64,000 nucleotides of DNA, taken from contig CAVYYV010000003.1 of the NCBI GenBank assembly GCA_963772815.1, positions 1-64,000 of the forward strand, written 5' to 3'. This document shows, piece after piece, positions 44,111 to 51,686 of this stretch. Source of the stretch: DATFFO01 sp963772815 (GTDB taxonomy: Bacteria; Actinomycetota; Acidimicrobiia; Spongiisociales; ZC4RG35). Each line of letters opens with the position of its first letter. Within the stretch, counting starts at the first letter, position 1. The notes under the pieces were generated by a model that saw nothing but the letters and a program-made list of their open reading frames with translations, made no database searches and had not been told where the DNA came from. The translations under genes and the position numbers were made by a program.

Positions 44111-45405
44111 CTCCGCTGCTGACGAGAGTCGACCTCGCCACCCTCTCTCCCGCCGAGCGGCGCCGGCTCACGCGTCGCTCACCGGTCCCCGACCCGGTGG
44201 TGGCAGAGCAGGCCACGGCCATCTGCCGACGGGTCGCCTCTGAGGGAGATACCGCCATGACCGACCTGGCCGAGAGGTTTGGGGGTGGGTGGAGGCGGCT
44301 CGAGCCCGGCGAATCGGACGCAGCCGTGACAGGGTTGGACCCGAGGGTGCACGCAGCACTGGAACGGGCAATCGGCAATGTTCGCACCTTCCACGACGCA
44401 CAGCGCCCCACGTCAACCACCGTGACCACGGCGCCCGGAGTCGAGATCACCCGCATTTGGCAGCCCCTGTCCCGGGTCGGCGCCTATGTGCCCGGAGGCA
44501 AGGCGGTTTACCCATCCACCGCCATCATGACCGTGGTTCCCGCCCGGGTAGCCGGAGTGGACGAGGTGGTGGTGGTCTCGCCCGAGGGTCCCGACGGCGC
44601 CCTCAGCCCGGTGCTGCTTGCCGCCTGCCGGATGGCCGGGGCCACCGAGATCTGGGCGGGCGGAGGCGCCCAGGCGATCGCTGCCATGGCGCATGGCACA
44701 CAGACAATGACTCCGGTGTCCAAGATCGTCGGGCCGGGCAATTCCTACGTGACGGCAGCCAAGCTGGCTGTTCAGGGCGTGTGCGCCATCGACATGCCGG
44801 CAGGCCCCTCGGAAGCTCTGATCCTGGCCGACGCCCAATCCGACCCCGTTCTGGTGGCGGTGGACCTGCTGTGCCAGACTGAACACGGCGTCGACTCTCC
44901 GGCCGTGCTGGTCACCACCCACCGTGCTCTGATCGAACAGGTGGAGATCGAATTGCAGCGTCTCCTGCCCACTCTCGAACGCGCCCAGATCCTCGCCAAG
45001 GCACTGGCGGACCACGGCCTGGCCGTGGTGGCCGAGAGTCACGGCTCCGCAATCGCCTTCGCCAACGAGTACGCCCCCGAGCACGTCTCGATAATGACCG
45101 CCGATCCCGAAACGGACGCCGCGGCCGTCACCTCGGCCGGGTCGGTCTACGTAGGAGTGTGGGCGCCGGAATCTGCCGGCGACTACGCCACGGGAGCCAA
45201 TCACGTCCTCCCCACCGGCGGACTGGCCGTTTCATACGGACCGTTGTCGACCCAGGACTTCGGATCCTGGCGTCAGGTACAGCGCATCACCCGGTCGGGG
45301 CTCGAGAGCCTCGCCCCGGTCATCACCACCCTGGCGGAGGCCGAAGGCCTCACCGCCCACCGCCTGGCCGCACAGATGCGGCTCGAACGAGAGGAAGACA
45401 GATGA
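44107..45405 (+). CDS. hisD: Histidinol dehydrogenase
   Basis: This 432-residue zinc-dependent enzyme oxidises histidinol to histidine in two NAD+ steps. Recognisable parts are RVGAYVPGGKAVYPSTAIM, IWAGGGAQAIAAMAHGT and IVGPGNSYVTAAKLAVQG. DMPAGPSEALILADA precedes the zinc/catalytic region LLCQTEHGVDSPAVLV. The catalytic His lies in EYAPEHVSIM and the last zinc-ligand region near ATGANHVLPTGG. ATG 44107 overlaps the hisG stop. Confidence 0.96.
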   Translation: MTPLLTRVDLATLSPAERRRLTRRSPVPDPVVAEQATAICRRVASEGDTAMTDLAERFGGGWRRLEPGESDAAVTGLDPRVHAALERAIGNVRTFHDAQRPTSTTVTTAPGVEITRIWQPLSRVGAYVPGGKAVYPSTAIMTVVPARVAGVDEVVVVSPEGPDGALSPVLLAACRMAGATEIWAGGGAQAIAAMAHGTQTMTPVSKIVGPGNSYVTAAKLAVQGVCAIDMPAGPSEALILADAQSDPVLVAVDLLCQTEHGVDSPAVLVTTHRALIEQVEIELQRLLPTLERAQILAKALADHGLAVVAESHGSAIAFANEYAPEHVSIMTADPETDAAAVTSAGSVYVGVWAPESAGDYATGANHVLPTGGLAVSYGPLSTQDFGSWRQVQRITRSGLESLAPVITTLAEAEGLTAHRLAAQMRLEREEDR

Positions 45406-45989
45406 GCCGCGCAGCCGCCACCAACCGCTCCACCCGGGAGACGAGCGTCGATCTGAGATTGGACCTCGACGGACGGGGCCGAGCGACGGTCGACACCGGT
45501 GTGGGTTTCTTCGATCACCTCCTTTCTTCTCTGGCGACCCACGCCCTCTTCGACCTGGAAGTCACCACGAAGGGCGATCTCGAAGTCGACGATCACCACA
45601 CTCTGGAGGACACCGCCCTGGCGCTGGGCACTGCCCTGGCCGATGCCCTGGGGGACCGTTCGGGAATCAACCGATTCGGAGACGCGCGGGTGCCGATGGA
45701 CGAGGCGCTGGCCGAAGCCGTGATCGACATATCCGGACGACCTTATGCGGTCATCGACCTTGAGATGGGCAATCCCACCATCGGCACGATGACCACCCAG
45801 AACCTTCCCCACGCCCTGGAGGCTTTCACACGCACGGCCGGCATGACCCTGCACCTCCATGCCTGGGGAGACAACGACCACCACGTGGCCGAGGCCGCCA
45901 TCAAAGCCTTGGCGCGCGCTCTGCGCTCGGCGGTGGCGCTCGACCCGGCTCGCTCGGGAGAGGTCCCGTCGACCAAGGGGACTCTGTGA
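45402..45989 (+). CDS. hisB: Imidazoleglycerol-phosphate dehydratase
   Basis: This 195-residue manganese enzyme dehydrates imidazole glycerol phosphate. The two duplicated signature blocks are visible: VGFFDHLLSSLATHALFDL with DDHHTLEDTALALG, and AWGDNDHHVAEAAIKALARAL. It is the monofunctional form, without the phosphatase domain found in enterobacteria. It overlaps hisD and hisH by 4 nt each. Confidence 0.96.
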   Translation: MSRAAATNRSTRETSVDLRLDLDGRGRATVDTGVGFFDHLLSSLATHALFDLEVTTKGDLEVDDHHTLEDTALALGTALADALGDRSGINRFGDARVPMDEALAEAVIDISGRPYAVIDLEMGNPTIGTMTTQNLPHALEAFTRTAGMTLHLHAWGDNDHHVAEAAIKALARALRSAVALDPARSGEVPSTKGTL

Positions 45990-46616
45990 CCAGCCGACCC
46001 ACCCGGGTTGCCGTCGTCGACCATGGAGCGGGAAACCTGGTCTCGGTCTCCCAGGCCCTCACCCGCTGCGGAGCCGAGGTCGACGTCGTCTCGCGGCCAA
46101 CGCAACTGGATTCCTATGACGGGATCGTCCTGCCCGGCGTGGGAGCAACCCGCACCGTGATGAAGGGCATCGAGGACGGCGGATTCACCATCCCGCTTCA
46201 GACCACCTCTCGCCCCCTGTTGGGAATCTGCGTCGGAATGCAGGTCCTTTTCGATATGTCGGAGGAAGACGACGCCCCCTGCCTGGGCATCGTCGGAGGC
46301 AGGGTCCGACGGCTGGAGTCTGCCCCTTCGCTTCCTCACATCGGCTGGAACGACCTCGAGTTGGTGGGCGAGGACCCACTCTTCGAGGGTCTGGCCGACC
46401 CGGTCGTATATTTCGTTCATTCCTACGCGCCGACCCCCACCCATCCCCGGCGTGGTGACCGCCGAATCCGAGCACGGTCGCAGATTCGTCGCTGCGATTC
46501 GACAGGGAAACGTCGTCGGTGTTCAGTTCCACCCGGAACGCTCGGGATCCGCCGGGCTGCGGATGCTGAGCCGGTTCGTGGCAACGTGCAAGCGAAGTCC
46601 CGCCGATGTTGCGTAA
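45986..46616 (+). CDS. hisH: Imidazole glycerol phosphate synthase glutaminase HisH, interrupted by a frameshift
   Basis: HisH releases ammonia from glutamine for HisF. GTG 45986 opens VAVVDHGAGNLVSVSQAL, DGIVLPGVGATRTVM and the nucleophile motif LLGICVGMQVLFD, so the N-terminal two thirds is good. After VYFVHSYAP (about 46430), in the C-rich run ACCCCCACCCATCCCC, the frame is lost. One base out, the sequence continues as GVVTAESEHGRRFVAAIRQG and VVGVQFHPERSG with the catalytic His-Glu, ending TAA 46616, 11 nt inside hisF. Read straight through, translation would continue in a meaningless frame to 46660 and lack the catalytic His. A single extra C, real or a sequencing error, explains it. Confidence 0.85.
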
Positions 46617-47370
46617 GCGGATCATCCCGTGTCTCGACGTCACCGGAGGGCGGGTGGTGAAAGGCGTCAACTTCGTCGACCTCGTGGACGAGGGCGATCC
46701 GGTGGAGCTGGCCGACCGCTATGCAAGCGAGGGAGCAGACGAGATCTGCTTCCTCGACATCTCCGCCACGCACGAAGAACGCCAGACGATGCTAAACGTG
46801 GTTCGGGATACCGCCTCCCGGGTGTTCGTCCCGCTGACCGTTGGAGGGGGCATTCGCGCACCCGATGACATGAAAGCCGCCCTCCGAGCGGGTGCAGACA
46901 AGGTGTCGGTCAACACGGCCGCGGTGCTGTCACCGGAGCTCCTGGCCGAATGTGGTCGCCGGTTCGGGCGCCAATGTGTGGTGCTCGCCATCGACGCCTG
47001 CCGGCGCGGCGACGGGTTCGAGGTCGTGATCAGGGGTGGGCGGGAACCAACCGGTCAAGATGCCGTCGACTGGGCCCGCCGGGGCGTCGAGCTGGGAGCA
47101 GGGGAGATCCTGCTCACCTCCATGGACCGGGATGGGACCCAGGACGGCTTCGACCTCGACTTGACCCGGGCCGTCTCCGACGCGGTTGAGGTCCCGGTCA
47201 TAGCCTCGGGCGGAGCTGGAGGGCCCCGCCACTGCGTCGAAGCCGTCACGGCCGGCGGGGCGGCGGCCGTGCTGGCCGCCTCTATCTTCCATCGCCATCA
47301 GGTGGAGATCACAGAGGTCAAGCAGGCCATGGAAGATGCCGGGGTTCCGATCCGCAGGACCTGGACATGA
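46606..47370 (+). CDS. hisF: Imidazole glycerol phosphate synthase cyclase subunit HisF
   Basis: This 254-residue TIM barrel uses ammonia from HisH to make imidazole glycerol phosphate and AICAR. Catalytic Asp residues are in RIIPCLDVTGGRVVKGVNF and VVLAIDACRRGDG. Phosphate-binding loops are TVGGGIRAPDD and VIASGGAGG, and LLTSMDRDGTQDGFDLDLT is typical. ATG 46606 lies 11 nt before the restored hisH stop, so the subunits were translationally coupled. Confidence 0.96.
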   Translation: MLRKRIIPCLDVTGGRVVKGVNFVDLVDEGDPVELADRYASEGADEICFLDISATHEERQTMLNVVRDTASRVFVPLTVGGGIRAPDDMKAALRAGADKVSVNTAAVLSPELLAECGRRFGRQCVVLAIDACRRGDGFEVVIRGGREPTGQDAVDWARRGVELGAGEILLTSMDRDGTQDGFDLDLTRAVSDAVEVPVIASGGAGGPRHCVEAVTAGGAAAVLAASIFHRHQVEITEVKQAMEDAGVPIRRTWT

Positions 47371-47981
47371 GCCCGGACCTGATCAGCTGGGATGACGACT
47401 GTCTGGTTGCCGCCATCGTCCAGGACGCCCACGACGGCCGGGTTCTCATGCTGGGATGGATGAACCGCGAGGCGCTGGCCCGGACGGAGGAGACGGGTCG
47501 GGTTCATTTCTGGTCCCGGTCGAGAGGTGAGCTGTGGGAGAAAGGGGCCACCTCCGGCAACTATCTGGACGTCGAATCTCTCAGCGCCGACTGCGATGCT
47601 GATGCTCTCTTGGTCGAAGCCGTGCCCCGCGGCCCCGTCTGCCACACCGGGACCGTCACTTGCTGGGGTGACCAACCCAGACGTGAGCTGGGCAGGCTCA
47701 CCCCCCTCTGGGAGACAATCCTGTCCCGAGCCGACGAGCGGCCCGAGGGCAGCTACACCGCTTCACTGCTCGACAGCGGAGTGGAGAGAGTGGGCCGTAA
47801 AGTCGTGGAGGAGGCCACAGAAGTCCTGTTGGCGGCCAAGGACCACCATTCGGGCGACGCAGGCACTCGCCGGGTGGCAGAAGAGGCCGCCGACGTCATC
47901 TACCACCTACTGGTGTTGCTGGCCGAGCGCCAGGTCGACATCACAGAAGTACTCGACGTTCTCGACGAGCGGCGGCATTAG
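47367..47981 (+). CDS. hisI: Bifunctional phosphoribosyl-AMP cyclohydrolase / phosphoribosyl-ATP pyrophosphatase
   Basis: This 204-residue HisIE fusion performs steps 2 and 3 of histidine synthesis. The N-terminal HisI half has VLMLGWMNREALARTEETGRVHFWSRSR and the zinc ligands in SADCDADALL and GPVCHTGTVTCW. The C-terminal HisE half (about 115-204) has ERPEGSYTASLLDSGVERVGRKVVEEATEVLLAAK and EEAADVIYHLLVLL with its acidic metal site. Many actinobacteria keep hisE and hisI separate, so the fusion is a lineage marker. It is last in the operon. Confidence 0.95.
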   Translation: MSPDLISWDDDCLVAAIVQDAHDGRVLMLGWMNREALARTEETGRVHFWSRSRGELWEKGATSGNYLDVESLSADCDADALLVEAVPRGPVCHTGTVTCWGDQPRRELGRLTPLWETILSRADERPEGSYTASLLDSGVERVGRKVVEEATEVLLAAKDHHSGDAGTRRVAEEAADVIYHLLVLLAERQVDITEVLDVLDERRH

Positions 47982-48000
47982 AGGGATTTCGGCGTGAGGC

Positions 48001-48065
48001 GCCCCCCTATCCCGCTGCTACGCAGCAGGGGCCCCTTCCCCCACTTCGCTTCGTGGGGGACAAAG
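48001..48065 (-). repeat. Small dispersed repeat (copy 2)
   Basis: In opposite orientation this resembles the element at 12705-12799: it ends GGGGGACAAAG (48055-48065) and contains the internal block CCCCTTCCCCCACTTCGCT. A second hairpin (CTGCTACGCAGCAG) precedes it. It sits in the gap between the convergent hisIE and PPOX genes, where it can also act as a transcript end. Confidence 0.55.
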
Positions 48066-48079
48066 CTTCGATCGTGGGG

Positions 48080-48505
48080 TTACTCGGCCATGTTGGCTCG
48101 GGCGACTGCCTTGGTGGGGGTGAGCCGCACCAAGAGCTCGCCCGGCACTGCGTTGCGCCGACCGAATGCCTCGGCTCGTTCCTCGCCCATGTACCGGCCT
48201 CCAATCCGAGTAGCCCATCGGCGCAACTCGACCAGGTCCTCCGAGATGGTCACGGTTCCCTCCACCACCACGAATGAGTAGGGAGGGTTCTCGTCGTCCA
48301 CCGCCACGGCGGCTCGCCCGTCCCGGGCCAGATTGTGCGCCTTGACGGTCTCGTCGTGGGTAGTGAACACCAGCTCGTCACCATCCAACACGAACCAAAC
48401 CGGAGCCACGTGGGGCCGCCCGTCGGCCCGAGTGGTGGCCAGCTTCCCGGTCCGGGTCCCCGTGGTCAGGAAACTTCGAATCTCTTCTTCTGCCATGGTT
48501 CGCAT
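48080..48505 (-). CDS. PPOX-class (pyridoxamine-phosphate-oxidase-like) flavin/F420 enzyme
   Basis: This 141-residue split-barrel protein starts MRTMAEEEIRSFLTTGTRTGKLATTRADGRPHVAPVWFVLDG, followed by VFTTHDETVKAHNLARDGRAAVAVDDENPPYSFVVVEG. Its composition matches the F420-dependent PPOX subgroup (Rv1155-like) rather than true PdxH. A reductase of small molecules or cofactor-binding protein is likely and the substrate is unknown. A CACGAT box 6 nt before ATG 48505 suggests a leaderless transcript. Confidence 0.85.
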   Translation of the reverse strand: MRTMAEEEIRSFLTTGTRTGKLATTRADGRPHVAPVWFVLDGDELVFTTHDETVKAHNLARDGRAAVAVDDENPPYSFVVVEGTVTISEDLVELRRWATRIGGRYMGEERAEAFGRRNAVPGELLVRLTPTKAVARANMAE

Positions 48506-48561
48506 GGGCCCATCGTGCCAGGAGGCGCGGGTTGTTGGACATGGCTGGGATGATTGGGGGG

Positions 48562-49038
48562 ATGAGAAGGGTTTCGATCGTTGCCGCCACTGTGGTGCTG
48601 CTGGCTCTTTGGGCCTGCGCGCCGTCGACGCCCTCCACCGACGCCGGGCCTGATCTGCCCGCCATCGACGGAGCGGGCATCCGCCAGGTACTCGAAAAGC
48701 TGGACCAACCAGCGGTCGTCAACGTGTGGGCCAGCTGGTGCATGCCTTGTCGCTCCGAGGCTCCCTTGATAGCCCGGGCCCAAGCCAAGCGAACCGACGT
48801 GAAGTTCATCGGTGTCGACGTCGAGGACAACCAGACGGCGGCCAAGGACTTCATCTCCGAGTTCGGCCTCGACTTCGATCAATACTTCGACTCCAACCGC
48901 ACGGTGCCCGCCGAATTGGGCGGCTTCGGCACGCCTATCACCTATTTCGTTGCCCCGGGCGGAAACGTGATCGAGATCCATTCGGGGGTCCTGGACGAGC
49001 GCACGCTGGCACTGATGCTCGACGAGCTGACCAGCTGA
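48562..49038 (+). CDS. Thioredoxin-like lipoprotein (TlpA/ResA type)
   Basis: This 158-residue extracytoplasmic disulfide oxidoreductase has a lipoprotein signal that ends LLALWAC (Cys anchor). The thioredoxin fold follows, with the active site WASWCMPCRSEAP and the cis-Pro segment FGTPITYFVAPGG. It keeps both redox Cys residues, unlike the paralogue at 62654. ATG 48562 is chosen because it starts directly before the signal peptide. Earlier in-frame starts add only a few polar residues. The stop overlaps the next membrane-protein gene (TGATG). Confidence 0.9.
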   Translation: MRRVSIVAATVVLLALWACAPSTPSTDAGPDLPAIDGAGIRQVLEKLDQPAVVNVWASWCMPCRSEAPLIARAQAKRTDVKFIGVDVEDNQTAAKDFISEFGLDFDQYFDSNRTVPAELGGFGTPITYFVAPGGNVIEIHSGVLDERTLALMLDELTS

Positions 49039-49871
49039 TGGAATTCGGGCTTCCCCTGGCCGCGGTGGCGGCGGTGTCGGTGACCTGGATCGTGCTGAGC
49101 AAGGGCGGGAGGCGCGGCGAAATCGACCATGTGATCACCGCCGGACTGGTCGGGGTGCTGGTGGGACGGCTGGTGGCAATGATCGCCGTAGGGGTCAACC
49201 CGATCACTCACCCGCTCGACATCCTCGTGCTCCGGGGAGGTGTGAACACGGTTGGTGCGACCATCGGGGCGATTGGGAGCCTGATCTGGTCGACCCGGGG
49301 CGACCTTCGGCTCCTCGACCTGATTGCTCCGGGAGTGGTGGCCGGGATGGCGATGTGGCATGCCAGTTGCCTGTGGCGGGCGGGCTGCCTCGGCGCAGTA
49401 GGCAAAGTCCCGTGGGGGTGGAGCCTGCCCGGCTCCTCCCTGACGCGGCACCCCGTCGAGCTCTACGCCGCTTTGGGAATGACGATCGGGGTCGTGGTCC
49501 TGAGTCGCGTCGAGCCCGGAGGCGGAATCCGCTCTGCCCTCGCCCTGGCCTGGGTGGCGGGGTCCCGTCTCGTCACCCAACCCCTCCGGCCAAGCCTCGA
49601 CGGAGGTCCCGTCTGGTGGTACGCGTCCGCTCTGGTGGGCGGGCTGGCACTGTCTGTCGTCCTCAATCGAACCGCCGACAGGCGCGGCATCCGCCGCCGA
49701 TGTCGGAGCCAGAGCCCCGGATTCATGAGCTCAAGCGGCGCGTCGGTCGGAGGGATGGGCCGGATGGGCCGCCGGATCGGCCACCAAGCGACTGCCGATG
49801 GCGATGAGCCCGTGGCCGAGGGCGTCGATCACCCCGGTCCCGTAGGCACCGGTTGCATCCGCCCGGCGTAG
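49038..49871 (+). CDS. Lgt-like polytopic membrane protein
   Basis: This 277-residue protein of about seven helices resembles prolipoprotein diacylglyceryl transferase (VITAGLVGVLVGRLVAMIA, LILVLRGG-like region, LTRHPVELYAALGMTIGVVVL). It lacks the catalytic GRxGNFxN block, having WHASCLWRAGCLGAVG with Cys111 and Cys117 instead. It may therefore not be a true Lgt. Coupling to a thioredoxin lipoprotein (TGATG overlap) suggests a redox role for these cysteines. The last 45 residues look non-conserved and are antisense to a small gene at 49731-49946, so the natural end may have been lost. Confidence 0.72.
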   Translation: MEFGLPLAAVAAVSVTWIVLSKGGRRGEIDHVITAGLVGVLVGRLVAMIAVGVNPITHPLDILVLRGGVNTVGATIGAIGSLIWSTRGDLRLLDLIAPGVVAGMAMWHASCLWRAGCLGAVGKVPWGWSLPGSSLTRHPVELYAALGMTIGVVVLSRVEPGGGIRSALALAWVAGSRLVTQPLRPSLDGGPVWWYASALVGGLALSVVLNRTADRRGIRRRCRSQSPGFMSSSGASVGGMGRMGRRIGHQATADGDEPVAEGVDHPGPVGTGCIRPA

Positions 49872-49946
49872 TCGCCGACGCTTGGCCCTCACCAGGGAGT
49901 CTTCGATGCGATATTTGGCTATGGCGTAAGTCTGATAGGGAATCAT
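49731..49946 (-). CDS. Small basic hypothetical protein
   Basis: This 71-residue protein begins MIPYQTYAIAKYRIEDSLVRAKRRRLRRA and is followed by an amphipathic GVIDALGHGLIAIGSRLVADP segment. Short proteins starting with (P)YQTY..A..RI are common in actinobacteria and have no known function. Its ATG overlaps the stop of the ArsR-type regulator (ATGA), which supports it as a real, coupled gene even though its 3' half overlaps the convergent Lgt-like frame. Confidence 0.6.
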   Translation of the reverse strand: MIPYQTYAIAKYRIEDSLVRAKRRRLRRADATGAYGTGVIDALGHGLIAIGSRLVADPAAHPAHPSDRRAA

Positions 49947-51094
49947 TTCGGTTCACTCCTGACCGTGGCTGGAGGCTCGCCGGCGGCACGCAGGTAATCG
50001 TCCAGTGTGTGGCGAGCTTCGGAGAGCACGGACGGGCGCAGGGTGTACTTCTTCTGATGCTCGTCGCCCTCCACCCGGACTCGGACCAGCCCGGCTGCCC
50101 GGAGCTGCCCGACGTGGTGGTGGACGGTGGACTTGCTGAGACCGAGCATCTCTGAGAGGTCGTCGAGAGTGGCGCCACTCTCGGACAGGCGCCGCAATAT
50201 CCTGAGCCGCTTCTCGTCACCGAGGGCTTTGTGCAGCTTCACCACCCACGATGGGGGCGCATCCGGATCGGCGTCGATGAACTCGTCCGCCACCGGGTAG
50301 CCCACGACCAGGGTCTGGTCGTGCTTGTCGATCAATGCCCAGGGTCGAAGCACCACCGATGGGACCAGGACCACCCTCCCGATCCCCGGCTGAATGCGAT
50401 AGTCGAGGCCATTGGTCACCTCCTCGATGACGGCCTCCACGTCCGCTCCCCGCACCAGGGCCCGACGGGCAGCAGCGGCCCGGATCGTGGCCGGGCCGAA
50501 CTCGTCCTCGAAGGGTCGGTAGACGTCTTCCCGGAAGCGCCTGAGCGCCCCGACCAAGCGATCTCTCAGCTCCGTCCCGGGAAGTTCCAACAGGCGCCCA
50601 TACAGCTCTGCGGCTGCGCCATCCTCGGCCATATGCCCCTGACCCAGGAGCAGCTCCGTTGCATTCGTGTCGCCCGCCGCTGCCCGGTCGATGAGCTCAG
50701 CCGAAACCCTCCCGTCGTCCAGCTTGTAGGCCAGGAGGCTTCGACGAAGGTAGACCGGGTCGATTTCTGCCAGATGGCCCAGGACGGAGTCGACGTCATG
50801 GGGGTGCGGAGAGGAGGCGATCAGCCCCATCAGGCCCAGCCAGACCGAGCAGCTCGCCCCACCCAGATGGACGAGCTCGGAGACCAGGTCGGCTGGGGTG
50901 GACTCCGCCACCGAATCGAACCACTCACGGCCCAGCTCGAAGGCGGAGTGATCCTCGCTCTCGTCGAAGACTTCCCAGATGGTCAGGATCAGGTCGTAGA
51001 TGGGCGATCCGTCGCTCTCGATGGGAAGCCGGCGCACCCCGTCGGTCAGATCCTTGACCAGGGGAAGGGGGGTTACATTCATATTTCGTCCCAT
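49943..51094 (-). CDS. ArsR-type winged-helix regulator with long N-terminal domain
   Basis: In this 383-residue protein, about 290 N-terminal residues are mostly helical with no recognised motif. A C-terminal ArsR-like winged helix follows (LHKALGDEKRLRILRRLSE, ATLDDLSEMLGLSKSTVHHHVGQLRAAGLV, EGDEHQKKYTLRPSVL). Long regulators of this layout occur in actinobacteria (DUF5937-type), and the N-terminal part presumably senses a ligand. ATG 51094 lies just after a promoter and an 18-bp perfect palindrome (51107-51124), indicating autoregulation. ATG 51082 is an alternative start. Confidence 0.8.
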   Translation of the reverse strand: MGRNMNVTPLPLVKDLTDGVRRLPIESDGSPIYDLILTIWEVFDESEDHSAFELGREWFDSVAESTPADLVSELVHLGGASCSVWLGLMGLIASSPHPHDVDSVLGHLAEIDPVYLRRSLLAYKLDDGRVSAELIDRAAAGDTNATELLLGQGHMAEDGAAAELYGRLLELPGTELRDRLVGALRRFREDVYRPFEDEFGPATIRAAAARRALVRGADVEAVIEEVTNGLDYRIQPGIGRVVLVPSVVLRPWALIDKHDQTLVVGYPVADEFIDADPDAPPSWVVKLHKALGDEKRLRILRRLSESGATLDDLSEMLGLSKSTVHHHVGQLRAAGLVRVRVEGDEHQKKYTLRPSVLSEARHTLDDYLRAAGEPPATVRSEPK

Positions 51095-51106
51095 TACTTG
51101 AAACTC

Positions 51107-51153
51107 ATTCGATATATATCGAATAGCATACCGCAACCAGGCCCTCACTGCAA
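51107..51153 (-). promoter_or_regulatory. Promoter with palindromic operator of the ArsR-type gene
   Basis: On the minus strand TTGCAG (51148-51153) and TATGCT (51125-51130) are exactly 17 nt apart. Directly downstream lies ATTCGATATATATCGAAT (51107-51124), a perfect 18-nt palindrome covering the predicted start point. A dimeric winged-helix repressor bound there would block transcription of its own gene. Confidence 0.75.
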
Positions 51154-51239
51154 CGGTATTCGAAAAAGGTCGACTCATTTGAATAGAATCGGATTGGATA
51201 CGTTGCCGGGTTAGCCGTGGCCATGGATAATGGGCATCG

Positions 51240-51674
51240 ATGGGCGCCTCGTTCCAGATCGTCTTCGACTGCACCGACCCGGCCGGCCTGGCCCAGTTCT
51301 GGGCTACGGCCCTGGGCTATGTCCTGCAACCCCCACCCGACGGACACGACTCGTGGGAGTCCTTCCTCACCTCGATCGGGGTTCCCGAAACGGAGTTCAA
51401 TCAGGCCTCGGCGCTGGTGGATCCTGAGGGCCGCACTCCCCGGATCTTCTTCCAGCGTGTCCCCGAGCCCAAGACGGCCAAGAACCGCCTCCATGTCGAC
51501 GTCAACGCCGGTGGTGGGCCCGCCGTGTCGCTGGACAGACGGCGAGCCCGGGTGGACGCCGAAGTCGAGCGCCTACAGGAAAACGGTGCGTCGGTGATAG
51601 GACCCGTCACGGAGCGGGACGAGTATTGGGTGGTGATGGCCGATCCGGAAGGGAACGAGTTCTGCGTCCAATGA
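51240..51674 (+). CDS. VOC-family (glyoxalase-like) protein
   Basis: This 144-residue VOC protein of the glyoxalase_6 type has QIVFDCTDPAGLAQFWATALGY, the middle DPEGRTPRIFFQRVPEPK, RLHVDVNAGGGP and the closing YWVVMADPEGNEFCV. The His of RLHVDV and the final acidic region are the usual metal-binding positions. A TTGCCG-17-GATAAT promoter (51203-51231) gives a transcript starting within a few bases of ATG 51240. It is divergent from the ArsR-type gene and could be in its regulon. Confidence 0.8.
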   Translation: MGASFQIVFDCTDPAGLAQFWATALGYVLQPPPDGHDSWESFLTSIGVPETEFNQASALVDPEGRTPRIFFQRVPEPKTAKNRLHVDVNAGGGPAVSLDRRRARVDAEVERLQENGASVIGPVTERDEYWVVMADPEGNEFCVQ

Positions 51675-51686
51675 GCGCGGCGGCCG

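Noticed and set aside
46430..46660. HisH with a novel Arg-rich C-terminus ending at 46660
   Set aside because: The catalytic His-Glu motif and a proper end exist one frame over, so this tail is an out-of-frame reading.
49038..49871. Genuine prolipoprotein diacylglyceryl transferase (lgt)
   Set aside because: The conserved catalytic block is missing, so only Lgt-like is claimed.
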